NCBI GenBank assembly: GCA_934045075.1
Contig: OW203738.1
Location: forward strand, 8,974,868 to 9,038,867
From: Yponomeuta sedellus
Lineage: Eukaryota > Arthropoda > Insecta > Lepidoptera > Yponomeutidae
Direction of reading: 5' to 3'
Length of the DNA stretch: 64,000 bases
How positions within the stretch are numbered: position 1 is the first letter of the stretch; each line of letters begins with the position of its first letter. A program made the translations under genes and the position numbers. This document shows positions 22,545 through 35,110 of the stretch, in pieces. The notes beneath the pieces were generated by a model. The model saw only the letters and a list, made by a program, of their open reading frames with translations, did no database searches and was not told the DNA's origin.

Positions 22545-23015
22545 GCTAATAAAAAAGTCAGTCACTGTAGATAGATAATAAATTTATTGATTCAATTCAA
22601 AACAATTCAAAACTAACCCATTTTATTATATTGTGCAAGCGAAGCATCATGCTCCACTCAGGTACAGCCTTGAACAAAACAGACAGATACATAAAAACGG
22701 AGCCATACTAACATGGCGCGTTTGGCACCCTTGTCGTGGGGAACCCTAAAAGGCATTGCATCGCACTAGTGAGTGAAAGAGGTCACTAAATAATATGATT
22801 GTAAGGTTAAAATGTCACAGAAACGAAACTGAAGACCCAGATAACCTTAAACTTTGTCGAATAAAATAGCTATGTTAATTTGACTTGATCGACTTGATCT
22901 TAATGCGTCCGCTTTTCATAACATTACGAGGTAAATGAGTAGCGTTCAATGTTCTTTTCAAACGGTCGTTTAAATATTTTTATTTAAGGCTGTTGTGCAT
23001 TCCAATATCTTAATA
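22545..23015. other. mostly unassigned, with a family F-like scrap
   Basis: GGGGAACCCTAAAAG near 22738 resembles part of repeat family F. Nothing else was recognised. Confidence 0.3.
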
Positions 23016-23019
23016 TAGA

Positions 23020-23110
23020 TGTAGCCTACACACGTCTAACTGTAAGGCACAGGGCTTCCATTACAGTTAGCGAGTAGTATTTTTTTTTCGTTTACTTAAC
23101 AAACGTAAAA
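23020..23110 (-). mobile_element. SINE group D fragment
   Basis: GTAGCCTACACACGTC...GCACAGGGCTTCC...GTTAGCGAGTAGTAT matches the body of the group D SINE at 745-1015. Confidence 0.45.
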
Positions 23111-23584
23111 AAAATACTACTCCCAGAGTTGTTTTATGGTCGGTTGATTATATATCCCATACTAGATTAAATCCGTATCTTGGGATATAAGTGATTTGTC
23201 ATTTACCAGGTGACACTTCCATGTATCAATGAACTGTAACAAGTATCAATGTAACAAACTTAATAATAATTAAAAATATATTGCTGTTGCAGATTCACAA
23301 ATTTAGTCTCATTTGACTCTAAACTATTTGGCTTTTTTCGGCTTAATTGCAGCTCGTGAAGGCACGTATAAATATAAACATCCATTATGAGTTTTGGGTG
23401 GAGCCGTGTCAAAGCGTAAACTAATGAGCTAATTTTAATTCATTAAGGCAATCGAAAATGCACATCGCAACTAATTTTTTTTTTATCGTAGAACAAAATT
23501 AAGTACACTTTTAACAGGGTACAATATGATAAAATTATAATATTTATTGTACCCTATTAAAAGAAAACAGCCCAAATGCGTGTT

Positions 23585-23735
23585 AGGTTACTCGTTGTGT
23601 AGAGTTCCGTAGAAAAGGGGGTTTTGTCTGCTTTAGAAAAGACAAAGCAAAAGAGATTTGTTTGATTTGTAGCAAGTGGCCCACCCTGGCCTCTGCCTAC
23701 CCCTCCGGGTTATAGGCGTATTTATATTATGTTGT
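23585..23735. repeat. family F and H fragments
   Basis: GAGTTCCGTAGAAAAGGGGG (23601-23620) looks like an inverted family F start. CTCTGCCTACCCCTCCGGG at about 23691 is the family H tail. Confidence 0.4.
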
Positions 23736-23739
23736 TAAA

Positions 23740-25262
23740 CCAGGATTTTAACGGAATCACAACCGATCGAAATCGCGGATAGTACGAAAGAAAATAATTT
23801 GGAAACTTTTAAACTATTGTTGTCTAGTTATATGTTAAACGGGTCTAATCGCGAAGGTAAAATGTAATTACCTTAAATCCCGACGTTTAAGCCAAGTTGC
23901 AGCTGTCGTGATCACGGGTAGACTGAATGCTGATGTGTCGAGTACAGCCAATATTGATCGACACTGATGATGCACTAACTCTCATTGTGTTTTGACTGCC
24001 TACACTCATTATGAAACACACTTATTTTTTTTAATCACCCTCACTTTTCGGTATTGTAGAGTTAAGCGCATATGAAGAGCCATACAAAACGAGTGCTGTA
24101 TATTTGTTTTCGTTATTATTTAAACATATTTTTTAATTTATTTTTTAGTTAACTCTTTTGCTTGTGCGGATACGCCGAGAAGGTTTATTATGATACTAAC
24201 TTTTTTGTTATATTTGTTGTGAGATGAACTGACTTGCAGAATTCATATGACTGACTTCTGTTGGCTATTCCCCAAGATATGGAATAAGCCTAGAGATTAT
24301 GTTTCAGACTGCTATTTTTGTTTAACTTTAATCAAAGGCATTCCTTAAATATTAAGAACGGGACCAGGAATTAACATACACACAATTCGAATAAAGTTGC
24401 ATTTTAGAAAAATCTGCTTGCCAACTCTTAAACATGGTTGCAAATTTTGGAAACTAAGAGAGTAAGAACCATACATATAGGTACTTGTGTAGTTTTAGGT
24501 TACAATAAATTTTAAGGCCCTTTGACTATTTGGGGGCTGAAAGTGATGTGTATGAAGAAAGGTTTCATCAGAACTTTTCAGATTGAGAAATGTCGTCACG
24601 GTAAATGGAGTCAAGTTGTTAGCTACCAACCGCTGGAAGATCAAAACTGACTAACGGGAAGCAAAATATTCCAGAAAATCGTAAACCCTACATTATTTTA
24701 TAGACCACATTATTTAAATGTTGCTGGAGAATATTTCTCTATAATTCATGTATCTTGAGTCATTTCTTTATAATTCATGTATCTTACCAAAACAAATTCA
24801 TATGTGATAAAAAAGATAGCTTTTTTATTATTTACTACACCTAATTTACATTGAAAATAACACTAAAAAGTTCGTTTGGCACGACGAAGCTTAAATATTG
24901 TTGACTTAGTAGTGGTCTGACCCTCAAGTCACTATAGTTTTTCGCAGCGAGTCGCCACACAATATTCACTACGTCCGTGGACAGGTCCGGTGATAAGGCG
25001 TGTGACATGTAACACTGTGTAACTGGGTAGAGCACCGCGAGTCATTAAAAAATACTATTGTTGTCTAGTTTTACGTGCAGTACAAATGCAAATGTGGCAT
25101 GTAATTAAATTGAATTCAAAACAATTGGGACGACTCATTTAATGATGCATAATATGCATTTGACCACATCGTCTGTCGGTGTTAATTTTATAAATGGGTA
25201 GCTGCAGGCCTGTTGGAATAATGTTAGAATGTTAGACATGGAAACGTTAATTTTGTAACATT
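23740..25262. other. unassigned stretch with a 23-bp local repeat
   Basis: Bases 24734-24756 recur at 24763-24785 with one mismatch (TATAATTCATGTATCTT core). No domain or repeat family was seen in the rest. Confidence 0.4.
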
Positions 25263-25270
25263 AAATCCCC

Positions 25271-25361
25271 TTGGCCCCCGTGGTGGAGTATGGCCTAACC
25301 TTCCTGCGATGCAGGAAGAGACCCGTGCCCCAGCAGTGGGGACATACAAGGGTTGATAACG
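25271..25361 (+). mobile_element. retroposon G with 8-bp TSD
   Basis: AAATCCCC at 25263-25270 and 25362-25369 brackets 91 bp of the G 3' block, ending GGGTTGATAACG. The 5' truncation and the TSD show retroposition. Confidence 0.8.
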
Positions 25362-25369
25362 AAATCCCC

Positions 25370-26110
25370 ATGTAACTCATGGTGGCTTCATTCGTCAATA
25401 CAGGGTGGCTTCATTCGCCACTACAGACAACATTTTACTATGGGAAATACTTCGATTTCGCGAAAAAAATTACGCAATTTCATACGTTTAATGCCATACG
25501 GTGGGAAGGTTGTGAAATTTATTTTCGCTATTTCAGAGTTTTATCAGTAGTAAAAATTGTTCGAATTGGGGAACATCCCCATAATATCCCAACATCTACA
25601 CCTTGCATACTCGAAATCGGTCGTAAGCAAACAGTTGTACTCTACCTACGTCCTTTGTTAAAGAGCAGTGAGAAAATGGGTTCGGTAGCAAACGTAGATC
25701 TATTTCTATGGTAACAAACGGTGCGGCCGTCTTGCGTTGTCAAAGGTGTGGCAAAACGGTGCTTCGTTCGCTTTTCTAGCCGAAGGGAGCACTCGGGCAC
25801 ACGTGTTTACATGCTAAATTCCGGTGCACTGAACTCGCCAGATAAAATGTTGCCAGTTCGAGGAAGCGGGCCACTCTCTTTGCCGCTAACCTTTAGTAAT
25901 GGAAGCGTAAATAAGCGTTAAAACTGTAAACGTTTCAACGAAACACCTCTGAAAAGATCTCTAGTTTTTTAGTCTACCCATCTCGTTTTATGTTTCTCCA
26001 TATGATTAATAGTGGCACTAAGTGAACAAAAAATTAATTATCTGTCACGAGGTTAAATTCTTTAATGCACACGGGACATTGTACAAAGGCCTTCTTTGGA
26101 TATAATTACT
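25370..26110. other. unassigned stretch
   Basis: The words GGTGGCTTCATTCG at about 25381 and 25404 are a short direct repeat. An open frame at 25379-25714 (plus) has no recognisable domain. Confidence 0.35.
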
Positions 26111-26111
26111 A

Positions 26112-26612
26112 AAAAATCCGGACAAGTGCGATTCTGACTTGCCCGCCGACGGTTCCGTACAAATTTGTGTGTACTTGTACCTATTATAAATAGTTATGAA
26201 ATCGAATCTCGTAGTTTTTTTCCAAGCTTTTCAGGAACTTCAAAGACAATTTTTTTATGATTTAATTACAAACGTATAGTTTTGAGACTTTTGTACTCGT
26301 AGTATAAAACGATATTTGCCAAATGACCAATCATAGTTCTACGTTAATGGAAAGAACCGCATAAACTTCGATTAGCTTTATTGTCGAAATGTAAGTTTTT
26401 TGCGGCATAAACGGCAGTATCATTTTACGTTACCTTAGAAACTTGATTTTTTCACAGCTGTTACTGACTGTAGACCTGAGTAATTTCAATTTCGGTTTTA
26501 ATTTCAGCTCGATAAATGAACGCGTTTCCGAGATAAGGGACGTGATAGACGGACGGAAAACAAAGTAATCCTATATTGGTTCAGTTGTTTTTCCATTTTT
26601 GGTACGGATCTG
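26112..26612 (-). repeat. repeat family F, near full length
   Basis: On the minus strand it runs from GATCCGTACCAAAAATGG to GGCAAGTCAGAATCGC at 26126-26141 (diverged CGAGTCCGACTCGCACTTGG). It covers the same parts as 41354-41768 in the same order. Class unknown; no TSD was found. Confidence 0.55.
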
Positions 26613-26614
26613 TA

Positions 26615-27089
26615 AAAATATACATAAGAGAAGATCTCTGTACATCTGAATAAACATATTTATGTAATGTAGATGCCCTTCTGTCTTGCTCATAAAAATA
26701 GTACCAGTGAAACAACTTTATTTATTTCAATACTCCATCGCAAGATTCTACAACGTAAATGTACAAGGGCGTGCTTAATGCAAGAAGCTTTCGCTGTTCG
26801 CACCCTTTCACTTCTTATAGCTTCACAGAACCGCTTAAGTAACTACGTAGTAAGAAGTAGGCACATAGGCACTCTAAATCCACTAAAAGAACGATAAAAA
26901 GAAAAATAGAAGAAATTCCGATAAGGCCAAAGTTGTTCTAATAAGTGAGGAGTGGCTTTTTAAAGGGGCTTATTTCACCTTTAGTAAATACTAGACCTTT
27001 ATCTCTTTGGTTCCATTCATATGAATAAACTCATTGCACTTATTAGATTTAAGCTATTTTGAAAAGTAATGGTCAAATTAATTGTTTAT
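26615..27089. other. unassigned stretch
   Basis: An open frame at 26673-26897 has no recognisable domain; nothing else was seen. Confidence 0.35.
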
Positions 27090-27100
27090 ATAATAAAATC

Positions 27101-27195
27101 TTTATTATGGGCATTACCCCCTATGATAGCACAACGTGGCGCTCTTTAGGGGAGGGCTATGTCCAGCAGTGGACTATAGCCTGACAAAGACTAAG
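27101..27195 (+). mobile_element. retroposon E with 11-bp TSD
   Basis: ATAATAAAATC at 27090-27100 and 27196-27206 flanks 95 bp ending CAGCAGTGGACTATAGCCTG and a GACAAAGACTAAG tail. The TSD is identical on both sides, suggesting modest age. Confidence 0.85.
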
Positions 27196-27206
27196 ATAAT
27201 AAAATC

Positions 27207-27815
27207 CCCTTGAAATAACTCTTTTGTTACGTAAGACACATTCTGCCTCCGATTTTCTACAGGAAATTAGTTGCTCACAGCCAGAATATAAAAGAAAATC
27301 GTTGGGAATATAGTGACACATTGCAGAAAATAAATAGCTTGGTACGAACAAAGCTTCCCATGAGGTAACAGTTAAAAAAATATATTCATAATGTAAGAAA
27401 AAAAATAGTATAGTTGCTTTTCCGAGAAGAGTAAATAATACGAAAATTAATAAACCAAGATCTTTAACCGCGTTTATCCCATTATTTCGTAGCAGATAGC
27501 GCACAACAAAGGCGAAATGAGGGCATCAAATTTACGCAATATTAAATTTTCCGAGCGATTGACGCACAAAAAGAAGATTATTACGCTACAACGCTTCGAG
27601 GTAGGCGTCTTAGGGCTTTCCAGGTGAGCCAACTTCTCCGAGGAGCCCGACATTTCGGCCATGGCAAGCAGAAAGAACTCTAGACACTCACTGAGTTGCA
27701 TTCTTAGGAAAACTCACCAAATGCGAGTCGGATTCATCCAGTGTACATGTTTCATTCAGCTCGGAACCCTTACCCGGAGATCGACTCACACTTGAACGGT
27801 TTTCATTATTTATTG
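27207..27815. other. unassigned stretch
   Basis: A 115-codon minus frame (27157-27504) overlaps the retroposon just described and has hydrophobic runs but no recognisable domain; it is probably chance. Confidence 0.35.
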
Positions 27816-27817
27816 TT

Positions 27818-27960
27818 ACACTGACCCCTGGTTTCTGAGACACTAACAAGCCGTTAATCTACAGCTTTGAAGTAGGCAAATGCATACAAAAAAAAACATT
27901 TGACAGCTGTTAACAGTAGATTAACAGGTTGTTAGTGGACCAGAAACGGGGGGTGAGTGT
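27818..27960. mobile_element. foldback (MITE-like) element
   Basis: ACACTGACCCCTGGTTTCTG...CACTAACAAGCCGTTAATCTAC (27818-27862) is mirrored by the inverted sequence at about 27915-27960, with a second inner match CAAATG/CATTTG. Arms are about 45 bp with several mismatches. No clear TSD. Confidence 0.6.
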
Positions 27961-28040
27961 CCGAGTGTCGGTGTTCACATACTTCACTTGAAATTGTCAA
28001 TGCGCGTAGGGAACGCGTGCTAATTAAGCCCATACTCGAC
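27961..28040 (+). mobile_element. SINE group D fragment
   Basis: GTTCACATACTTCACTTGAAATTG...GGGAACGCGTGCTAATTAAG parallels 21535-21595 of the split group D copy. Confidence 0.5.
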
Positions 28041-28487
28041 TATAATGCTTTTAGCATTTCCATACAAACAAATCTTACTGAACTGCACTATAATCTTGAC
28101 CTGACACTTGTCAGTATTACTGTTTTTCTTATTCTTGGGCCTCTCCATCAATGGAGGTAGGTAGGCAGTCCGCTCTTAACTCTCGCTATCCTAGTTGGAT
28201 TATTCCACTAATCTCCATTGAAAATCCCCACTGATGGGGATTCGCTGGGGATGGAAATAAGATAGAGAAAAAAATTACCTACATAAAACTCACACCTACA
28301 TCCCAGATCTATCAACATGAATTAGTCGCTGAATAATAGGCCGATTTTGGGTAGTTATATCTTGCACATCGAAAATCAAACACCACATTTAAAAAACCCT
28401 TCTTGAATAAGCACGCTCGTTGTTTTTTATTTACAGCACATATACTGCGAAAATTGTAAACGGCTACCAATTGCTGTTTAAGAGATA

Positions 28488-28580
28488 TAAAGAACACTTT
28501 ATTGTACATATTGTATAGAGAGGACTTTACAAAGAAACTTCTTAACCTAAGATTACAGGCGGTGGCCTAGAGATAAAGAG
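28488..28580 (-). mobile_element. CR1-like 3' tail
   Basis: Reverse of GTACAATAAAGTGTTCTTT preceded by CTTAGGTTAAGAAG, matching 2060-2120. The microsatellite tail is mostly lost. Confidence 0.5.
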
Positions 28581-28584
28581 CTTT

Positions 28585-29535
28585 ATAAGTCAGAACTATA
28601 TTTAATAGTAAAAGACGTCATAGTAAAATTACATGTTGTGATGTTGTATATGCAAGCTTTAGATCACAATTTGGTTCGTTATCTTGTAACATACGAACTA
28701 AATTTCTCACTTCAATACGTATATAATATAACAATTGTAATGTGTTTTGTACACTAAATATATTGTAATGTTGTATAACTTTTAATAAATAATAAAACTG
28801 GAACGACTTTAACTTTATGCTTTAATTATAGTATGTTTTATTGTTTTATTTATAATATAAACAGAAAACTGGATAAAAATGCAATAAGCAGGTAACAATA
28901 GTCAAGTCTAGTCAAGATGTGAAGTAACAATGCTAAAACGAAGGGAAATTTCCAAAATTGGTGACGGAATTTAAAATTTTGAAAATCATAGACATAAAAG
29001 AAATACAAAAAATGGTGTAAAGAGGTTTGCATCGATACTATATAGCATAAAACGGTCCCGTTGGCAAACTTCGGGTAAGGAACCCTAAGAAAGTAGCTAG
29101 ATAGCCTGGCAATAATAATCTCCTCCCTGACAAAGTGAGATGAATGGCGATAAAATTATTGCTGTTACGCACTGGGTACCTACATTATCAATTTATCACA
29201 AGCAGAGCGTAACAGCCAGAATGTCATATTTTCCTTATATCGCAAACAAGTGGCATCACCGAGACAACTCCCTGGGGAGCTGAGATAGATTGCCAACTCG
29301 GAACAGAAACCAAGAAAAAATATTAGCGACACGCTGTACGAGACATGTTCAAAACCGCAAGCGTTCGTATTACCTACATCTGGTGGTCTTCAAGGTTGAT
29401 CTCGAGTACTTGTTGACTTCTGGTTTTATGACTCTAAAACGGAAATATAATAAAATCCAAGGACATTGGACATTAGGTGAACGTCGATTAATTGAGAACT
29501 TCCTAAATAGCTCTCGGCAGATTTTCAAATTTACT
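28585..29535. other. unassigned AT-rich stretch
   Basis: Very AT-rich with no domain. The frame at 29290-29658 runs into repeat X. Confidence 0.35.
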
Positions 29536-30045
29536 TATTCAAAAGAAGAAATAATAAGCCACACTTACATAGTTAGCCAAACTGCTAATGCAATTTATCA
29601 GCAAGCTCTTGGTAATAAATTTTATATAAACTTACACAATATATACAACCAACAGTAGATAGTACTTTCTGAATCTGAAGCACATGATAGATTTAAAAGC
29701 TGCTTTAAACAAAGTGCTTAAGCATTCTTTTAAATTGTTCTTTTTTTGAGACTTTTATTACATAGTTCCTCATGTCGTCGTCGTCAGGCTATACTAGTCC
29801 ACTGCTGGACTTAACCTCCCCTAAAGGGGTTAATGCCCATAATCCCCACGCTGGGCATGCGGGTTGGGAATCGCAGTTCGGTGGTATTGAACTGCAGGGG
29901 GCGCTGCTGCCCACCCCCCGGTTTGTGTCCCTTAGTCACCTTTTACGACACCCGCGGGAAGAATTGGGTTGGTGCTATTCTCTAGGCCGACAGAACACAG
30001 CAGTTTCTCATGTAGCCTTTTATAAACGGTAGGAACCAAGCAATT
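29536..30045 (+). repeat. repeat X, copy 1, interrupted by retroposon E
   Basis: 29536-29774 matches 61604-61827 (TATTCAAAAGAAGA, GCCAAACTGCTAA, GCTCTTGGTAA). After the E insertion it resumes with TAGCCTTTTATAAACGGTAG, as in the other copy at 62050. Part of X is open as the end of a 122-codon frame without a known domain. Confidence 0.6.
29775..30003 (-). mobile_element. retroposon E, long copy with TSD
   Basis: Flanked by TTCCTCATG (29766-29774) and TTTCTCATG (30004-30012), 8 of 9 identical. On the minus strand it ends in a (GAC)n tail and contains GGGGTGGGCAGCAGCGCCCC, as in the 21253 copy. Confidence 0.75.
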
Positions 30046-30049
30046 ACCT

Positions 30050-30550
30050 AGCCTAGATACATAGTAATTAGTGTTTAGGTATTTGATAGTACACTTGTTT
30101 TCGTTTAGTACGCGTTGGGATTAGACATGGGGCGTCTTAATCCTCACCGCTGTGCTTTTGCCACCGACAAAGTAGGTATCTCCGATTTCGCCGTAAGCGT
30201 TCACCGAACTACGCGGGTGGTACGCCTCTGAATATAAACGTCCCGTAAATACGCGGCTGCCCATTCAAACATGACCTCTGCGGTGGCATTGATTCTCCCT
30301 TGTATAGATCGTAGCCACGTTTTGCCGAAGTCTCTCGGAAAGCGGGGTCACGATACCTTGGGCGCTGCACACACGACTTAACTTTCATGGGACATTATTT
30401 CATCGTGTAACTCTAGCGGGGTATCTATGTATACCAATGATCAAATAACCTACCTAACACACATTACAGGTCTTACACAAAACACTATTTTTTTTTTTTC
30501 ACTCACTTTTACACATCCATAAATACTTTCACCATGCGCTCACACATACC
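30050..30550. other. unassigned stretch
   Basis: No recognised element or domain; a T-run lies at 30488-30499. Confidence 0.35.
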
Positions 30551-30554
30551 CTGA

Positions 30555-30593
30555 TACTACAGATACACACATACTACACACACACACACCCTC

Positions 30594-30640
<47 letters not shown>

Positions 30641-30655
30641 AACACACACTCACAA
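30555..30655 (+). repeat. (CA)n microsatellite
   Basis: A long (CA)n tract beginning within ACACACATACTACACAC and ending CAAACAAACACACACTCAC. As at 3490-3600 it directly precedes a LINE 3' end with the conserved stem-loop. Confidence 0.85.
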
Positions 30656-30659
30656 CATT

Positions 30660-30955
30660 TATATAAAAGGTTTCCTTCTTTCTGCATGCTTGCATGTTTA
30701 AATTTTATTTTATTTTTCTTTTCTTAAACCCATAAACAATAAAATGCCCTTGTAAACAGCACAATAGCACACTATTTAGCACTAGGATTATTGTAAAACA
30801 CTGACCCCTGAGACACAGGCCTAAAACCTAGTTCAGGGGTCAGGGTTCAATATTATTTTATAAGTGTGTAAGATTGAAAATGTTTTCATGTTATAATTCT
30901 TGTAATGCTTTTTTTATAGAAATAAACTTATTATTATTATTATTATTACCTATAA
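30660..30955 (+). mobile_element. LINE 3' end with conserved stem-loop
   Basis: Holds TATTTAGCACTAGG, an exact 11-bp stem CTGACCCCTGA (30801-30811) / TCAGGGGTCAG (30833-30843) with CACAGG...CCTAGT in the loop, then AATAAAC and a (TTA)n tail. It is the cleanest copy of this 3' end. Confidence 0.65.
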
Positions 30956-30959
30956 GGTT

Positions 30960-32380
30960 CATGCAGACGATCGCGCGATGATTATTCAATAATACTCGGC
31001 TTGACGCGTATTCAATGTTTTCTATTTGCAGTCGTGTGATACAGTACACTTATGGAAGATCTCGAAAATAGGTTTCGTTTAAATCTGCAAAAACCAGAGG
31101 TATAGTCGGTAATAGAATCTTTTCTGTACGCAATAAACGTATTTTCACCAACATCTGCATGATCTGTTAGCTCGTACACAAATGTACTGGTTCAAAATGT
31201 TTTTGTCTTCACCAAATACCATTTAGCTAATTCTACAACGTCCTTATATACTTCATAGATAATATCAGGAGCATTTATTTCCGGTATTCAGACATTTTAA
31301 ATGAATTTAATGTTCCGATTCAATTTGAGGTTACACTTATACCGTCTTTGAGACCAATGTGAAGTTGCATTAAAATGAAATTAATTTGTTGACCACGTGA
31401 GATTTATTTACTGACCACGTGTTGCCACTCATTTTATTCTGGTGACCAAAACAATAGCTAGCTGATCGAATTATTTTTTAATCATCATTTAGTAGAATTC
31501 TATAGCTTTGTAGCTCTACCTAACCTAAAGCTTACCTAGCCTTTGTATGTACAGTGCCTAGAGGTAGAGTAATTGCAGTATATTGGTGTATTGGACTCGG
31601 TCAATACCGATCATCGCAAACAGACTCCGTTGATTACGAAAACAAAGTGTTTGATACGACTATATTAAATTTAGTTTATAAGCAAAACGTTGATAGAAAT
31701 CGTAAAAATATAGGAAGCAGTCATTTCTATAAAGTCGTTTGCTCATCCTAGGTTATTCATTCGTCTCTTTAAATCATGAAATTACAACCTTTATTTATCT
31801 CAACCTTTAATTTCCTGACTTTTAAAAGTATTTCAATACTCTCGGCAGTATGCTGAGTGAGTTGCCTCTTGCAGCAGCAGAGACACACCGTGACCATTGT
31901 TTGTAAATGTTTTGTTTAAATGTTTTGTTAAGTACTATGTTTAGTGGTGTCTCAATGTATAAAATAGTCAGTATGTCTAATGTTTTGTGTAACTGTTGCT
32001 GTAGTAAATGTGTTTTCAACTTCAAAATAATTCTGTTATCGCCAAGCCCAAAATATTTATTAGAATTATAAAAAGAATTTATTCGTTAGTAAGGTTTTAA
32101 CATTTTTGTCTTAAACTAATTACAGGTCAGAACATTCACAACAGATTATTGATGGCCATTTACTGTTAACAGTGGACGAATAATACGTGCTTCAATATGT
32201 AAATAATGATTTGACATCAACATGACATTGCTTTAAACCGTAGATTAATAGATATTATATGCAATACAAATACAAGTCTGGTTTGCATTAACCTGGTAAC
32301 GTAAACAAATGTTGTTTTAGTAGGTACCTACTATTTTAACACGAGTATGTAAATTAAATCGGAGAGGCAGATGAAGTTAT
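30960..32380. other. unassigned stretch
   Basis: Short open frames (31554-31751, 31822-32025) without domains; no repeat family recognised. Confidence 0.35.
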
Positions 32381-32384
32381 TAAT

Positions 32385-32475
32385 AAAAACCGGTCAAGTG
32401 TGTGTCGGGCCACGCGCACTGTAGGTTTCCGTAGAAAGAGGGGGTTCTATCGGCTTTACAGAACTGACAACTTCA
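32385..32475 (-). repeat. repeat family F fragment
   Basis: AAAACCGGTCAAGTGTGTGT followed by GTTTCCGTAGAAAG is the inverted, diverged family F end. Confidence 0.5.
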
Positions 32476-32479
32476 TCAA

Positions 32480-34690
32480 CGCAATTTTCAATGGATTATG
32501 TACGAAGTTTTCCTTTTATAAATAAGTCGCCTGTTACTGGTTAACTTGTGAAGCCTACTTAGCAGCGATAGTTTTCTTTTTAGGTTCTTTATATGTGCTA
32601 CTGCTCTGAATTTTATTCACGTTTCTGCAATCAACCGTTTAGCCAGGAGGCGGGTGTGGGGGGATACCCTAACCGGACAAAAAATTTCGCTCTAAATCTT
32701 AATAAAATATTTTCACAAGGTTTTGCATTGCAATCATAACAAAAGATTTCAAAGAAACAGATGATGTATAAGCAAGCAGTATCAATTACCCATGGGAAAG
32801 CTGCAACAAGCAGTAATACAAGGAAAAATTAATTCAGCTTTAAATAATTGCAGAAATACCTACTCGGTTAGTTTAAACACGTCTTCTTTTCCATCTTATT
32901 TTTTGCTAGGTATTTCTGCAGGAAGTGAATATATAAACGATAATAAACGATAAATATTCTGCATCGACGAGCCATACACATTCGACCTTAGATAACGTGG
33001 TGTCGCCAAAACAGAGATCTCTTGCACACTCATCTAACTCGTACATCCATCATAATATTATTGATAATCGCGTCGTTCCCAAAGACCTCTTTAGCAGCGT
33101 TTGAGAGTTGTAGAAAACGGGGCCGCGGTGCGTTTAGGCATAACATCCCATAAATACTGGCTAATATTCTAACTTTGGAAATTGAACCACTAAGGAAACC
33201 AGCCTTAACTTTTCCAGACTATAGAAAGGCTCGGAAACGATCCATTTTATTGGCGTACAGTTGACATCACGTTAACTGCATTGTATCGGGCATTTTGTAG
33301 TCCTTTCGGGCGACTTTGCAACAGAAATGTAAAAGGTTGAATGCAGCAGAGCTGTCGACTGTACCTAACTGCTACGGCGACAGATCAACAGAGCGAATGG
33401 TGCGTGGCGGATTAAGAATGTGATTGGTAATAACGCTAAAGTATTTACAATTCTTTTAAACACTATTAATCAGTGTTAAATATTATCCATCAAGAGGCAT
33501 TTATCAACGAATTATAATTATGTTCCTCAGTTAAACCTTGAATAGCCTGATCAATGTGGCTTTGAGTGGCGGTTAGCAAGAATCAATTTGAACTATTGCA
33601 TTAAAACAACTAGGTATAAAGTTAGCAGTCAGCTGTTGCAACACTGCAACGTCAACCCGGAAGTTCGTTCATTAACATTAACTTTGAAAACGTTAATTTA
33701 TCATATTAGGATGCAAATGCATTGCGGCGGAACCCGGAATAGGAAACATGGGCATTAATATTTTATGGAAAAGGTCATCTTTACTACTTCATTAATTTAT
33801 TTGAGATGTGAACGATAATGTGCTAAATAGCCTCCAACACGTACGTTACATTTGTGATCATCAATGAAAAATAAAAACGTCCTCGCGAAGTGCACGAAAC
33901 ACCAGATGTCGCGTAGAATGGCTGCCAATTCTTTACAACAGCTATGTAAGGGGATCCCCATTTAGTGCTTGGTCGAGAATACAGCGGATACCATAATATA
34001 GGTTTCTTTGCTTGAGACCCCAGGTGTTGACGACATATGTGGGCTTCATCGAGCGTGGTTTCTATACCTGGTTAGGTCAAGAGCAGCTGGCATTCCAGTC
34101 GGAAATAAGCGGCAGGGTGGCAGCGTGCACATCCACTGCCCGCGAGCTCTGCCCCCGGCATGCACTCAGGCGCAGCTGCAGTCTTGTGTCCGATAGAGGC
34201 CACACCACTCTCACAATCACAAACACTAGTCCAGCTTATCGGCCTCAATGTCAACGCAGAGTCATGGTTCAGCGCCAACAGCTTGACCTGAATACAGATA
34301 ACGGTGACGCAAAACCGTGTGGCAACTTAGCTCCGGCAGCCTCGACGATCACAACACAAGAGCTTTCCGGATAACGAAATCTCGGAAAAAAGCAATTAAA
34401 TCTGTATCGCTCTACAGAGGCAATTACGAGACGGTCAAGGAAACGCGCGAAGAAGGAAGCGACACTGGCGAGAATTGTGTCACCGTCTGTTCTCGACTGT
34501 GCGCCGAGTCGGTCCAATGGAAATTTGTTTTGAAGCTAAGTTGTAATAACGCAAAGGAGAAGTAATAAAAATATAAAAGCAATAAAAGGGCAGAATTGAG
34601 AGCGACCGGATTTTTCAAGCAAACTTTAGGGGAGTCAATAATTAGAGGGAGCGCCTGCCTGAGCGCAACGAACGAGGGCTAATGTTGGGG
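32480..34690. other. unassigned stretch
   Basis: Nothing recognised from 32480 to about 34000. From 34008 to 34570 GC content rises and frames of 60-120 codons open on both strands, but without domains; simultaneous openness on both strands suggests composition rather than coding. Confidence 0.35.
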
Positions 34691-34729
34691 GTCGATAAAC
34701 TTTTTTTTTGTTTTGAGTACACGAGGAGA

Positions 34730-35110
34730 GCTGGTTGACGTTGTACCGATGGGCGTGAGGCCGCGAACTGAGTTGCCAGCGAGTGTAGGCGCTAGCACGT
34801 GTGTGGACACTTGCGGCGAGCGGACGGAGGCGCAGCGCGAGGCGCTCGGTCGGTGTCTCGCTCTCAGAGGGACTGGCGGGCGCTCCGCGCGGCCGGCGGG
34901 AACTCGCCCGCCCCCGCGCGCCGGCACGTGCCGCCCTATGATAACGCGCCCTCCACTACACTTTCGAATCGTCGAGCCGCCGAGACGCCCCAATCTCACA
35001 GAACTCATCACGACGTAAAAGGCTTCGGGGTAACAAAGCTGATCGAGTGCCGCTCCTGACGAGTACACAGAGCGACGCGTCGCCCAAATAAGAAATGTCG
35101 CTAGGCAATG
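34730..35110. promoter_or_regulatory. GC-rich island with two CACGTG E-boxes
   Basis: About 380 bp of high GC and CpG in an AT-rich setting. It holds CACGTG at 34796-34801 and 34925-34930, the second within the palindrome CGGCACGTGCCG, and TGATAAC near 34938 (GATA-like). Such islands often mark insect promoters or 5' UTR exons. No exon or downstream gene could be identified, and the direction is unknown. Confidence 0.3.

Noticed and set aside
27157..27504. 115-codon minus-strand frame with hydrophobic runs
   Set aside because: It overlaps a dated retroposon insertion (27101-27195), has no domain and is in AT-rich sequence, where hydrophobic codons are expected.
34008..34620. Frames of 60-120 codons on both strands
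   Set aside because: Openness on both strands and lack of any domain or splice context point to GC-rich composition, not a gene.
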